Shown here: piece by piece, positions 8,266 to 16,897 of the stretch
Position numbering within the stretch: the first letter of the stretch is position 1
How the letters are laid out: each line of letters opens with the position of its first letter
NCBI GenBank assembly: GCA_030531085.1
Contig: JAUNOM010000017.1
Span: forward strand, 1-54,128
From: Prevotellaceae bacterium
Lineage (GTDB): Bacteria > Bacteroidota > Bacteroidia > Bacteroidales > Bacteroidaceae
Reading direction: 5' to 3'
DNA length: 54,128 nucleotides
Program-made: the position numbers and the translations under genes
Notes under the pieces: generated by a model
Told to the model about the DNA's origin: nothing
What the model saw: the letters and a program-made list of their open reading frames with translations, nothing else
The model's database searches: none

Positions 8266-8273
8266 AAAGGAGG
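8266..8273 (+). promoter_or_regulatory. Strong Shine-Dalgarno site of rpmA
   Basis: AAAGGAGG lies 8 bases before the rpmA ATG and is a near-perfect match to the 16S anti-Shine-Dalgarno. It stands out because most starts in this window have no such site, as is usual in Bacteroidetes. Confidence 0.8.
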
Positions 8274-8281
8274 ACTCAGAA

Positions 8282-8545
8282 ATGGCACATAAGAAAGGTG
8301 TAGGTAGTTCTAAGAACGGACGTGAATCAGCTTCACAGAGACTTGGTGTTAAGATTTATGGTGGTCAGTCTGTTATAGCCGGTAACATTATTGTTCGCCA
8401 GCGTGGCAACAAACATTACCCAGGTGCTGGTGTTGCACAGGGTAAGGATGACACACTTTACGCCCTCGTTGACGGTGTGGTAAATTTCCACAAGGGTAAG
8501 TTCAACAAGAGTGTGGTATCTGTAACACCTGTTACTGAGGCATAA
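8282..8545 (+). CDS. rpmA: 50S ribosomal protein L27
   Basis: 87 residues beginning [16 protein letters not shown] and containing [10 protein letters not shown], both hallmarks of L27. The mature N-terminus reaches the peptidyl transferase centre. The protein starts directly with the conserved AHKKG, so there is no N-terminal extension of the Firmicutes kind that needs cleavage. It is the second gene of the rplU operon and is followed by a duplicated 3' sequence and a terminator. Confidence 0.98.
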   Translation: MAHKKGVGSSKNGRESASQRLGVKIYGGQSVIAGNIIVRQRGNKHYPGAGVAQGKDDTLYALVDGVVNFHKGKFNKSVVSVTPVTEA

Positions 8546-8559
8546 ATACATAGCCCACA

Positions 8560-8629
8560 GGGACTTCAAACACCCAAATGGCTCTAAACCTGACCCATGG
8601 GACGCCAAACACCCAATGGTCTAAAACTT
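8560..8629 (+). repeat. Imperfect tandem repeat in the rpmA 3' region
   Basis: Two copies of about 31 bases (8560-8591 and 8599-8629) share GGGAC, then AAACACCCA, then ATGG and CTAAA, with a few substitutions and one gap. The spacing is 39 bases. The copies lie in the transcribed 3' region before the terminator, and their role is unknown. Confidence 0.7.
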
Positions 8630-8660
8630 AAAATCAAAACAACTTATTCCAAACATACAA

Positions 8661-8700
8661 ATATGGTAGTGATTCTTTTCGCTACCATATTTTTTATTTT
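8661..8700 (+). terminator. rplU-rpmA terminator
   Basis: ATATGGTAG (8661-8669) pairs perfectly with CTACCATAT (8682-8690) around a 12-base loop, followed by TTTTTTATTTT. This is a standard intrinsic terminator, 115 bases after the rpmA stop. Confidence 0.88.
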
Positions 8701-8728
8701 ATATCAACTACGACACTTCCAAATTTGT

Positions 8729-8764
8729 AATAGCTATCAAATCACACTGCAATAGCTATCAAAT
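8729..8764. repeat. Two direct copies of AATAGCTATCAAAT
   Basis: The 14-base sequence occurs at 8729-8742 and 8751-8764, a 22-base spacing of about two helical turns. It lies between the rpmA terminator and the next promoter, about 155 bases upstream of the -33 box. It could be a binding site pair, or a chance duplication in AT-rich DNA. Confidence 0.5.
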
Positions 8765-8918
8765 TACAACTAAACAACCGTAAAGTCATATCGTAAAACT
8801 ACAAAGAACACATCAATTTCATAACATCCTAAGACACAAGCTACAGTACAGCGCGTTATTTTCACAGCAATCTACACTTTGCAAAACGTTAATTATCTGT
8901 AAACTATCCTGTATAATG

Positions 8919-8949
8919 TTTGCAAATAGGTTATTTTTTAGTAACTTTG
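8919..8949 (+). promoter_or_regulatory. Promoter of the glycogen synthase-DUF4270 operon
   Basis: TTTG (8919-8922), 19 bases, then TAACTTTG (8942-8949). This is an exact fit to the Bacteroidetes consensus. The leader is about 70 bases. Confidence 0.85.
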
Positions 8950-9022
8950 CAGTCAAAAAACTATATTGTAGGATTTTACGACCTGCAATATCTACGACCA
9001 AAAAGAATAAAACATAACTTAA

Positions 9023-9820
9023 ATGAAGAAAGTACTTTTCGTCAATCAAGACATCACTCCTTACGTAGCCGAAACAGAATTGGCCTCCATGGGGCAATTA
9101 GCTCCACACAAAGTGCAGGAAACAGGAAGTGAGATACGCACATTCATGCCAAGATGGGGCAATATAAACGAGCGTCGCGGCCAGCTTCACGAGGTGATAC
9201 GCCTTTCTGGCATAAATATAGCTATTGACGATACAGACCATCCACTGATAATAAAGGTGGCAAGTATCCCATCCACCAAAGTACAGGTATATTTCATTGA
9301 CAATGAAGAATTCTTCACTCGTAAGGCTCAAGTGGCTGGAGATGACGGAGAAATGTTTGAAGATAACTGTGAGCGCGCAGCATTCTTTGCACGTGGCGTT
9401 ATAGCAACAATCAAAAAATTGCGCTGGACACCAGATGTGATACATTGCCAAGGATGGATGACCTCTCTGTTACCTCTCTATATTAAGAAAGCATACAGCG
9501 AAGAGTTGGGACTTGATAGTGTCAAGATTGTAACCTCACTCTTTGACCAGCCGCAACAAATGAAGATGGCCGCAAATGCTAAAAGATGCATAGCATTGAA
9601 CGACATCACCATAGACGGAATTCTAGCAAAGTATAATGATGAGATAACAAGCCGTGAAATGGAAAAAATTGCCATAGACTATTCAGACGGAGTTATCAAA
9701 GCATCACCAAATATCGATAAGGAGATAATCAACTATGCCGAACAGGCAGGTGTAAAAATTCTGGACTTCTGCAATGATGACTTTGCAAAAGCCTACGTTG
9801 AGTTTTACGAGACATTATAA
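9023..9820 (+). CDS. Short glycogen/starch synthase (GT5 N-terminal domain only)
   Basis: 265 residues, beginning MKKVLFVNQDITPYV, the GT5 N-terminal Rossmann domain. Further conserved segments are MGQLAPHKVQETGSEIRTFMPRWG, DNEEFF, ERAAFFARG and PDVIHCQGWMTSLLP. Full-length GlgA is about 480 residues and has a second GT-B domain with the nucleotide-sugar site; here that half is absent. A short form is, as I recall, common in Bacteroidetes, so this is probably not a recent truncation. Whether it is catalytic alone is doubtful. It is followed two bases later by the DUF4270 gene, so the two are co-translated. Confidence 0.85.
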   Translation: MKKVLFVNQDITPYVAETELASMGQLAPHKVQETGSEIRTFMPRWGNINERRGQLHEVIRLSGINIAIDDTDHPLIIKVASIPSTKVQVYFIDNEEFFTRKAQVAGDDGEMFEDNCERAAFFARGVIATIKKLRWTPDVIHCQGWMTSLLPLYIKKAYSEELGLDSVKIVTSLFDQPQQMKMAANAKRCIALNDITIDGILAKYNDEITSREMEKIAIDYSDGVIKASPNIDKEIINYAEQAGVKILDFCNDDFAKAYVEFYETL

Positions 9821-9822
9821 AT

Positions 9823-11403
9823 ATGAAGCATACCTTTCTATTTCTCTTCATAGCTGTAACAGCAATACTTTTTTCATGCGATGACACAACAGACACAATT
9901 GGTATGTCGTTGACGCAAAATGTTAACACTGTTTCTATAAGTGCTGACACATTTTTTGTAGAATCGCATTCTGTAGCAGCAAAAGACATTGTATCCCGTG
10001 CTACAGCAAGCTACCTTGGGAAGATAAAAGATCCTGAAACCAACTCATACATTACTTGCAACTTCATGTCGCAGTTTAGACCTATTGGCGAGAATTCCTT
10101 TCCTGCCATAGACAACATATACATAGAAAACTATGACCCTGCACAGCCAAAAGAAATGCAAGTCAAGGCGGATTCTGTACAACTGGTAGTTTATTTCAAT
10201 AAATGTTATGGAGATTCTTTAGCCCTCATGAAAGTTACAGCACATGAACTTGCTATACCATACGAGGAGTCCACCATATACCAAACAGACTTTGACCCTA
10301 TTAATGCAGGAATGATACGCACAGAGCATGGCAGCATACACAGTCAAATGGCATATACCATATCAAACAGACTGCACACAGACGCTCTTAGAGGCAGCAG
10401 TTCCTATGTTCCTTATATAAGTTTCTCTCTTAATAATGAATACATAGATAAAAACGGAGTATCATATAATAACATCGGTACTTACCTAATGAGAAAGTTC
10501 TATGACAAGCAGAATTATAAGAGCTTTACTAATGATTATCTTTTCATACATGACATCTTCCCAGGAATATACTTTGAAAGTATTGGAGGCATAGGTAGCA
10601 TAGGCAGTGTTGAGACCATCCAGATAATTGTCCATTTCACTTCCTATATTGATAATCAGAAACTCAGCGGTATAACATCCTTTGCAAGCACAGAGGAAGT
10701 GCTGCGTAAAACAAATATCAAACTGTCATCGCTTGACAATCTGATAAACAACCACACTTGCACATATCTCAAAACTCCTGCTGGAATATTCACAGAATTG
10801 ACACTGCCTATAGAGAAAATAATGCAAGGACGTGAGAATGAAATATCAGGGCACGAGAACGATACACTCAACACTGTACGTCTATTCATACCACGCATTA
10901 ATGACAAGAGCATAACAAAATACAATCTTCCTGTACCAAGAACTCTGTTATTATTACCAACTGACAGTGTGAACAACTTCTTTAAAAACAAGAAGGTAAC
11001 AGACTCAAGGACATCATATACAACGACACGGCAAGCCACAGATAATGGATATTCTTTTGCAAATATATCCCGACTTGTAACTGCTACATATAAAGTCCTT
11101 AATGACACCATAAATAAAGTACTTGCAGCAAGAAAAGCACAACTTGGCATGCAAGAACTGACTCCGCAAATGGTAAAAGAGATTAAGAACGAAGTGACAA
11201 CAAGTTATAAGTCCAAACACCCGACATGGAATAAGGTTACGCTAATTCCTGTTGAAACAACATACGCCACACTGACTTCAGGTATGCAGGGACTTACTAA
11301 AGTTACATACGACATGGGACTTGGAAGCACTCGCTTAATAAAAGGCAATGCCAACTCTGATAATATAATTGTCAGTGTTATATATTCCAAGTTTAACGAC
11401 TAA
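9823..11403 (+). CDS. DUF4270 family lipoprotein
   Basis: 526 residues. A short signal sequence ends in the lipobox-like LFSC with Cys19, followed by DD, a pattern that in Bacteroidetes favours export to the outer membrane. The body is beta-rich without transmembrane segments and reads as DUF4270, a Bacteroidetes-specific family of unknown function: an early YLGKIKDPETNSYITCNF, and later paired statements of mechanical form such as ADSVQLVVYF. It starts two bases after the glycogen synthase stop, so a link to envelope polysaccharide or glycogen metabolism is possible but unproven. Confidence 0.82.
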   Translation: MKHTFLFLFIAVTAILFSCDDTTDTIGMSLTQNVNTVSISADTFFVESHSVAAKDIVSRATASYLGKIKDPETNSYITCNFMSQFRPIGENSFPAIDNIYIENYDPAQPKEMQVKADSVQLVVYFNKCYGDSLALMKVTAHELAIPYEESTIYQTDFDPINAGMIRTEHGSIHSQMAYTISNRLHTDALRGSSSYVPYISFSLNNEYIDKNGVSYNNIGTYLMRKFYDKQNYKSFTNDYLFIHDIFPGIYFESIGGIGSIGSVETIQIIVHFTSYIDNQKLSGITSFASTEEVLRKTNIKLSSLDNLINNHTCTYLKTPAGIFTELTLPIEKIMQGRENEISGHENDTLNTVRLFIPRINDKSITKYNLPVPRTLLLLPTDSVNNFFKNKKVTDSRTSYTTTRQATDNGYSFANISRLVTATYKVLNDTINKVLAARKAQLGMQELTPQMVKEIKNEVTTSYKSKHPTWNKVTLIPVETTYATLTSGMQGLTKVTYDMGLGSTRLIKGNANSDNIIVSVIYSKFND

Positions 11404-11425
11404 TTATTTATTATGATATAGCTTA

Positions 11426-11545
11426 ATGGCAGACAACTTTCTGGAATATCACCGCGAGGAATACGAAAAGCGTAAAGAGCGGTGGTTAGGAAATAAGAAA
11501 AAGACCAATCTGATATACAATAGTCAACGTAAAAGCAACAAATAA
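11426..11545 (+). CDS. Small basic protein of 39 residues
   Basis: An ORF of 39 codons, beginning MADNFLEYHREEYEKRKERW and ending in a Lys/Asn/Arg-rich tail. It lies 22 bases after the DUF4270 stop and 33 bases before thrS. The first 20 residues look helical and highly charged. I recall similar very short ORFs (NFLE, then YE-x-RK-x-x-W) in Bacteroidales genomes, sometimes misnamed dehydrogenase, but cannot confirm this. No function is assigned. The compact spacing within a plus-strand run supports it being real. Confidence 0.6.
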   Translation: MADNFLEYHREEYEKRKERWLGNKKKTNLIYNSQRKSNK

Positions 11546-11578
11546 GCATCAATAAAGAAAAACCAATCAATTAATACA

Positions 11579-13549
11579 ATGATAAAAATACAGTTTCCAG
11601 ATGGCACCATACGCGAATACGACAATGGCGTTACGGGCCTTCAAATTGCAGAGAGTATCTCACCGGCTCTTGCGCGCAGTGTTGTTGCCTGTGGTATTAA
11701 CGGCGAGACGACTGAATTAAACCATCCCATTAATGAGGACGCGACAATAGCCCTTTACCGTTTTGATGACGAGGAAGGCAAACACGCATTCTGGCATACA
11801 TCCGCACATCTATTAGCGGAAGCGTTGCAGGAATTATATCCAAACATACAGTTCGGCTTCGGCCCAGCTATAGAAAATGGATTCTTTTATGATGTCCTGC
11901 TGCCTGAGGGTGAGATGATTAAGGAGGGCGACTTCAAGAAGATTGAAGATAAAATGATAGAACTGGCCCGTAAAGATGAGATGGTTGTCCGCGCTGATGT
12001 TGCAAAAGCCGATGCCATAGCCCAGTTCTCCGCACAAGGTCAGACATATAAGGTAGAACATATAGAACAGGATCTTGAAGACGGTACTATATCAACATAC
12101 ACACAAGGTGCATTTACAGACCTTTGCCGTGGACCACACCTTGTTTCCACAGGTATAATAAAGGCTGTAAAGCTGACCAGTATAGCAGGTGCATTCTGGC
12201 GTGGCGATGCTAACCGTGAGCAGATGCAACGTCTTTATGGTATATCCTTCCCTAAGAAAAAGATGCTTGATGAGTATCTTGTAATGCTTGAAGAGGCCAA
12301 GAAACGCGACCACCGCAAGATCGGCAAGGAGATGGAACTCTTCATGTTCTCTGACCGTGTAGGAAAAGGATTGCCAATTTGGCTGCCAAAGGGTACAGAC
12401 CTTCGTCTACGTCTACAGGATATGCTGCGCCGCATACAGAAGCGTTTCGGATACTGTGAGGTAATCACCCCACACATAGGCTCCAAGAACCTGTACGTGA
12501 CATCAGGTCACTATGCACATTACGGCAAAGACTCTTTCCAACCGATACACACTCCAGAAGAGGATGAGGAGTATATGCTCAAGCCAATGAACTGTCCGCA
12601 CCACTGTGAGGTCTTTGCTAGCAAGCCACGTTCATACCGTGAACTGCCATTCAGATGTGCGGAATTTGGTACTGTTTACCGTTACGAACAGTCCGGCGAG
12701 TTACACGGACTCACACGTGTACGTTCTTTCACTCAAGATGATGCACATATTTTCTGCCGTCAGGATCAAGTTAAAAGCGAATTTCTACGTGTCCTTGACA
12801 TCATACAGGCCGTATTCTCCATCTTTGGCTTTAAGGACGACCAGGTAGAATTCCAGATTTCACTGAGAGATCCAAATAACACAGAGAAATACATTGGCTC
12901 TGACGAAATTTGGAATGAAGCAGAGCAAGCCATTATTGATGCCTGCCGTGAAAAAGGGCTTAACGCACGCACAGAGACTGGTGAGGCAGCCTTCTATGGT
13001 CCAAAACTCGACTGCATGGTGAAGGATGCTATCGGCCGCAGGTGGCAGTTAGGCACTATTCAGGTAGACTATAATCTTCCGCAGCGTTTCAGTTTGGAAT
13101 ATACAGCAGAGGATAACTCCAAGAAAGTGCCTGTAATGATTCACCGTGCGCCATTCGGTTCTATGGAGCGCTTCACAGCTGTACTTATAGAGCATACTGC
13201 AGGACACTTCCCATTATGGCTCACTCCTGACCAGGTTGCAATCCTACCAATATCAGAGAAATATAATGACTATGCAGATAAAGTACAGGAATATCTTGAG
13301 AGCGTTGGAGTACGTGCCATAATAGACAACCGTAACGAGAAAATTGGCCGTAAGATACGTGATAACGAGATTAAGCGTATACCATATATGATCATTGTCG
13401 GTGAGAAAGAGGCGGCAGACGGTACTGTTGCCATGCGCCAGCAAGGTGGTGGAGAGCAGGCTGTATTGTCACTTGAGGATTTTGGAAAGCGCATCAATGA
13501 TGAAGTAGCACAGATGTTAGAGGCTATGAACATCAAGCCTACAGAATAA
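11579..13549 (+). CDS. thrS: Threonyl-tRNA synthetase
   Basis: 656 residues, slightly longer than E. coli ThrRS (642). Domains in order: TGS (1-62, beginning [14 protein letters not shown]), the editing domain with HTSAHLL and TDLCRGPHL (about 65-230), the class II catalytic core with motif 2 ([23 protein letters not shown]) and motif 3 ([16 protein letters not shown]), and the anticodon-binding domain from about 545. Cys and His of [10 protein letters not shown] and later residues would bind the active-site zinc. The gene is followed by a long terminator, not by infC-rpmI-rplT as in many bacteria. Confidence 0.98.
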   Translation: MIKIQFPDGTIREYDNGVTGLQIAESISPALARSVVACGINGETTELNHPINEDATIALYRFDDEEGKHAFWHTSAHLLAEALQELYPNIQFGFGPAIENGFFYDVLLPEGEMIKEGDFKKIEDKMIELARKDEMVVRADVAKADAIAQFSAQGQTYKVEHIEQDLEDGTISTYTQGAFTDLCRGPHLVSTGIIKAVKLTSIAGAFWRGDANREQMQRLYGISFPKKKMLDEYLVMLEEAKKRDHRKIGKEMELFMFSDRVGKGLPIWLPKGTDLRLRLQDMLRRIQKRFGYCEVITPHIGSKNLYVTSGHYAHYGKDSFQPIHTPEEDEEYMLKPMNCPHHCEVFASKPRSYRELPFRCAEFGTVYRYEQSGELHGLTRVRSFTQDDAHIFCRQDQVKSEFLRVLDIIQAVFSIFGFKDDQVEFQISLRDPNNTEKYIGSDEIWNEAEQAIIDACREKGLNARTETGEAAFYGPKLDCMVKDAIGRRWQLGTIQVDYNLPQRFSLEYTAEDNSKKVPVMIHRAPFGSMERFTAVLIEHTAGHFPLWLTPDQVAILPISEKYNDYADKVQEYLESVGVRAIIDNRNEKIGRKIRDNEIKRIPYMIIVGEKEAADGTVAMRQQGGGEQAVLSLEDFGKRINDEVAQMLEAMNIKPTE

Positions 13550-13563
13550 TAAACATTCGCACA

Positions 13564-13628
13564 CACATAAAGGCCATAAAGGGCAGGTGCTATATTATAT
13601 AGTTCCTGCCCTTTATGGCCTTTATGTG
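13564..13628. terminator. Bidirectional terminator, thrS / IMPACT
   Basis: A perfect 24-bp stem (13564-13587 with 13605-13628) whose 17-base loop can pair further (CTATA/TATAG). It lies 14 bases after thrS and 29 bases from the end of the convergent gene, so it should serve both. There is no long T run after it. Confidence 0.8.
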
Positions 13629-13657
13629 ATTTTAAAATATAGTCAAAGATTACGCGT

Positions 13658-14242
13658 TTACTCGAATGCAAGATTGTCAAGACGCTGTTTCAGTTGCGGC
13701 ATCATAGACTTACGTATACTCAATGTTATGGAACAAGTAGTCTGAAAATCTTGAGATATGACACGTGGCTGCAATTCCTTGACGACACGCATCACAGAAT
13801 TCATCTGTGGATATGTGAAAGTATATGTCAGCTGTTCCTCTACCAGCCGTTCCTCTATCGTTGCGGCTGCAAGTGCTGCAGTAGAAGCTTCACGATAAGC
13901 AACAACAAGTCCTCCTGTACCAAGGTTCACGCCACCGTAATAACGCACTACGAAAATAACAGCGTCCGTCACACCTGCACTTAACAGTGCACCCAATATA
14001 GGCTTGCCTGCTGTGCTTGACGGTTCTCCATCATCATTTGCACGAAACACAGATCCATCCGCTCCCAAACGATAGGCATAACACACGTGCCGTGCATCAT
14101 AGAACTTCTTACGATAAAAAGAAAGCAACTCCTTAACTTGTTCTACAGATGTTACATGATGTGCAAACGCATAAAACTTGCTGCGCTTCTCAGTATAGTA
14201 GCCTTCCGCATCAGACGCCAATGTTAGATAGGTATCAGACAT
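13658..14242 (-). CDS. IMPACT/YigZ family protein
   Basis: 194 residues: an N-terminal UPF0029 domain (about 15-125) with EKRSKFYAFA, DARHVCYAYR, NDDGEPSSTAGKP and VVRYYGGVNLGTGGL, then a ferredoxin-like DUF1949 domain to the end. This is the bacterial YigZ layout. The eukaryotic relative IMPACT regulates Gcn2; the bacterial role is not settled. It lies 61 bases after the lipid kinase gene on the same strand and may be co-transcribed with it. Confidence 0.92.
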   Translation of the reverse strand: MSDTYLTLASDAEGYYTEKRSKFYAFAHHVTSVEQVKELLSFYRKKFYDARHVCYAYRLGADGSVFRANDDGEPSSTAGKPILGALLSAGVTDAVIFVVRYYGGVNLGTGGLVVAYREASTAALAAATIEERLVEEQLTYTFTYPQMNSVMRVVKELQPRVISQDFQTTCSITLSIRKSMMPQLKQRLDNLAFE

Positions 14243-14303
14243 ACACAGATATGGGATAATTTATTTTATATACAAGAAAATATATTAGGACTCCGTCACA
14301 TAA

Positions 14304-15353
14304 TCATAACTTCATATCCCAATCCTTCTTATTTAACGTATTCTGTATAAATCCATTTATAGCCTTCACGTGCTTTGTTGGATTCGTCACTTCCTCCCTC
14401 ACAGCATTCATCTCATTAAAGAAAGTATTAAATGCATTCTGCACTAAATTTGGCTTACGGTTCCTTTTATCCGCCAATGGATTCACCACCATACTGATGC
14501 CACCATGGTGCATAGATATATGCAGTTCCTCCGGAGCATCAACAGGATCACCGTCATAATGTATAACTCCAGCATTTGTACGTTGTACTATTATCTCCTT
14601 TGCACGATAACAATGAATCTTCGAGGACTTATTAAGCGTCTTGTTCATCAAATCTATTCCAACCTGCGGTGCCTCAAGTATATCAAACGGATCTATCACA
14701 ACCACGTCAAGCAAACCATCTCTCATTGATGCTTGTGGTGCTATGTACGCCCCATTACCGTACTGTGATGCATTAGCAATGGAAACAAGAAAAGCCTTGA
14801 ACGGTTCAAGCTCTTTACCGTCAAGAATAAGTTTATAAGTCTCGGACTTATATTTCAGACCTTCCTTCAGAACATTTTCTATATATGTCAGGGGTCCGCG
14901 ACGTCCTGCCTCTGCAAACTTACGGCTTATAAAAGCGTCAAAGCCCATGCCGCAGGTGCAGAAAAACGGATGTCCGTCTATCACACCATAATCCAGCGCA
15001 TGGATTGTTCCACCATTAATAATATCGAGTGCTCCTCCTATATTTATAGGAAGCATAAGGTGACGGGCCAGCCCATTACCTGATCCGCAAGGAACTATAC
15101 CAAGGGCCGTAGGTGTATCAATCAATGCACGCGCCACCTCATTTACTGTGCCGTCACCACCTACCGCTACTACAATGTCATACCCTTCTTTTGAACAATT
15201 TGAGGCTATCTCGCTTGCATGGCCTGCGTACTGGGTATAGCATATTGTAGTATCATAAATATTACCGTCAATATGCTGTTTTATCATAGAGGGAATGACA
15301 TCCTTGTTACACGTACCTGACACAGGGTTTACAATAAATGCTATTCTCTTCAT
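14304..15353 (-). CDS. Diacylglycerol kinase-like lipid kinase
   Basis: 349 residues from the ATG at 15353; another ATG three codons upstream is possible. The kinase nucleotide motif GGDGTVNEV is at about 65-73, followed by GSGNGLARHL at 90-99, both typical of the DAGK catalytic family, which also includes sphingosine and ceramide kinases. A C-terminal beta-sandwich follows (YKLILDGKELEPF, HYDGDPVDAPEELHISMH). It is divergent from serine palmitoyltransferase with 216 bases between the start codons. A sphingoid base or dihydroceramide is therefore a plausible substrate, but diacylglycerol or undecaprenol cannot be excluded. Confidence 0.88.
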   Translation of the reverse strand: MKRIAFIVNPVSGTCNKDVIPSMIKQHIDGNIYDTTICYTQYAGHASEIASNCSKEGYDIVVAVGGDGTVNEVARALIDTPTALGIVPCGSGNGLARHLMLPINIGGALDIINGGTIHALDYGVIDGHPFFCTCGMGFDAFISRKFAEAGRRGPLTYIENVLKEGLKYKSETYKLILDGKELEPFKAFLVSIANASQYGNGAYIAPQASMRDGLLDVVVIDPFDILEAPQVGIDLMNKTLNKSSKIHCYRAKEIIVQRTNAGVIHYDGDPVDAPEELHISMHHGGISMVVNPLADKRNRKPNLVQNAFNTFFNEMNAVREEVTNPTKHVKAINGFIQNTLNKKDWDMKL

Positions 15354-15397
15354 GCTTATCATTTTCTTATAATATTGGTTCTTACCCGTATTTGCTG

Positions 15398-15507
15398 CAA
15401 AATTACAAAAAAAACGTCTTATAGTTGATTTACGTGGGTATATTTTTACTTTTTTACCATTTTGTTAATAAAAAATTACTTTATATCAAATTTTTTGTTT
15501 AACTTTG
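15398..15507. promoter_or_regulatory. Divergent promoter region, lipid kinase / serine palmitoyltransferase
   Basis: Two -7 boxes face outward: TAATTTTG on the minus strand (15398-15405), 44 bases before the kinase ATG, and TAACTTTG on the plus strand (15500-15507), 62 bases before the synthase ATG. Neither has a TTTG at the expected -33 distance. The DNA between them is AT-rich. Confidence 0.6.
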
Positions 15508-15569
15508 TGCCCCGAATGGATTGAGCATTCCACTTTATTAAACGAAAGAAATAGACACATTACTTAATA

Positions 15570-16757
15570 ATGGGACAGTTACAAGAAAAGTTCAAGGAGT
15601 ATCGTATGCCTCAGAAATTCATGGAAGCGGGAATATATCCTTACTTCCGTGAAATTACAGGCAAACAAGGTACTGAAGTAGAAATGGGTGGACATAAGGT
15701 ACTTATGTTTGGCTCTAACGCTTACACAGGTCTCGTTGGCGACCAGCGCATCGTTGACGCTGCCAAGGAAGCCTTAGACAAATACGGTACAGGATGTGCC
15801 GGCAGCCGTTTTCTCAATGGTACACTTGACATCCATGTGAAACTTGAAAAGGATTTAGCCAAGTTCGTACACAAAGACGACGCACTATGTTTCTCTACAG
15901 GTTTCTCTGTTAATGCAGGTGTCATAGCCGCTATCGGCGGACGTGAGGACTACATCATCTGTGATGACCGTGACCATGCCAGCATCGTAGACGGACGCAG
16001 ACTCAGCTTTGCACGTCAGCTGAAGTATAAGCATAATGACATGGAGGATCTTGAGAACATTCTTAAGAAGCTGCCGCACGAGGCTGTGAAGTTCATTGTT
16101 GTGGACGGTGTGTTCTCCATGGAGGGCGATCTCTGCAAACTGCCGGAAATAGTGGAGCTTAAGCATAAGTACAACTGCTCCATCATGGTTGATGAGGCGC
16201 ACGGCATCGGTGTATTCGGCGACCATGGACGCGGCGTATGCGACCATTTCGGTCTCACAGACGAGGTTGACCTTATAATGGGTACATTCTCAAAGTCACT
16301 GGCTTCAATCGGCGGATTTATTGCAGGCGATTGGGACACCATCAACTATCTGCGCCATACTTCAAGGACATATATTTTCTCAGCATCCAACACCCCTGCT
16401 GCTACAGCGGCAGCTCAGAAGGCTCTCGACATCCTAAAGACAGAGCCTGAGATACTGACTAAGTTATGGGACGTGACAAACTACGCACTGAAGAGGTTCA
16501 AGGAAGAAGGATTTGAAATCGGCGACACAGAGTCACCAATCATTCCACTTTACATACGCGACGTTGACAAGACATTCCTCATAACATCATTGGCCTTTGA
16601 GCGTGGAGTTTTCATCAATCCCGTGGTTCCGCCAGCCTGCGCGCCACAGGACACACTGGTACGCTACGCGTTGATGGCAACGCACACAAAGGAACAGGTA
16701 GACCGCTCGGTAGAAATACTCAAGGGCATATTCCAGGAACAGGGAATAATCAAATAA
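15570..16757 (+). CDS. spt: Serine palmitoyltransferase
   Basis: 395 residues of the alpha-oxoamine synthase family. Visible PLP residues are His136 (DRDHASI), Asp208 and His211 (VDEAHGIG) and Lys242 (GTFSKSLASIGG). The glycine-rich GTGCAGSRFLNGT segment is also present. The enzyme condenses serine with an acyl-CoA to 3-ketosphinganine, the first step of sphingolipid synthesis, a known trait of Bacteroides, Prevotella and Porphyromonas. KBL (2-amino-3-ketobutyrate CoA ligase) is the main alternative; the N-terminal YFREITGKQGTEVEMGGHKVLMFGSNAYTGL-type opening and the phylum favour serine palmitoyltransferase. A terminator follows. Confidence 0.9.
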   Translation: MGQLQEKFKEYRMPQKFMEAGIYPYFREITGKQGTEVEMGGHKVLMFGSNAYTGLVGDQRIVDAAKEALDKYGTGCAGSRFLNGTLDIHVKLEKDLAKFVHKDDALCFSTGFSVNAGVIAAIGGREDYIICDDRDHASIVDGRRLSFARQLKYKHNDMEDLENILKKLPHEAVKFIVVDGVFSMEGDLCKLPEIVELKHKYNCSIMVDEAHGIGVFGDHGRGVCDHFGLTDEVDLIMGTFSKSLASIGGFIAGDWDTINYLRHTSRTYIFSASNTPAATAAAQKALDILKTEPEILTKLWDVTNYALKRFKEEGFEIGDTESPIIPLYIRDVDKTFLITSLAFERGVFINPVVPPACAPQDTLVRYALMATHTKEQVDRSVEILKGIFQEQGIIK

Positions 16758-16777
16758 TGTAAAGATATATAAATGTG

Positions 16778-16826
16778 ACAGAGTGCTGTGGAAGTAATTT
16801 TATCCGCGGCACTCTGTTGTTTTTAC
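16778..16826 (+). terminator. Terminator of serine palmitoyltransferase
   Basis: ACAGAGTGC (16778-16786) pairs with GCACTCTGT (16809-16817), with further partial pairing inward (TGTGG/CCGCG), followed by TGTTTTTAC. It lies 20 bases after the stop codon. Confidence 0.82.
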
Positions 16827-16857
16827 ATTTATACGGGCACTTATAATAGTAAAATAT

Positions 16858-16888
16858 TTTGCTGTATCGTTTTTTCTTGTTAACTTTG
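16858..16888 (+). promoter_or_regulatory. Promoter of the GH25 lysozyme gene, almost leaderless
   Basis: TTTG (16858-16861), 19 bases, TAACTTTG (16881-16888): an exact consensus. Only 9 bases separate the box from the ATG at 16898, so the 5' leader can be only about five bases. This position also rules out the upstream in-frame ATG at 16859 as a start. Confidence 0.82.
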
Positions 16889-16897
16889 CAGTCGGTT

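Larger units (their letters stand above)
8546..9022 (+). other. Intergenic region between rpmA and the glycogen synthase gene
   Basis: 477 bases without a supported gene. It contains, in order, a duplicated 31-base sequence, the rpmA terminator, a pair of 14-base direct repeats and the promoter of the next operon. The stretch 8765-8918 shows nothing recognisable. Confidence 0.8.

Noticed and set aside
16859-16897. Upstream ATG of the GH25 gene
   Set aside because: It overlaps the promoter (-33 and -7 boxes); MNNKHF at 16898 gives a normal signal peptide.
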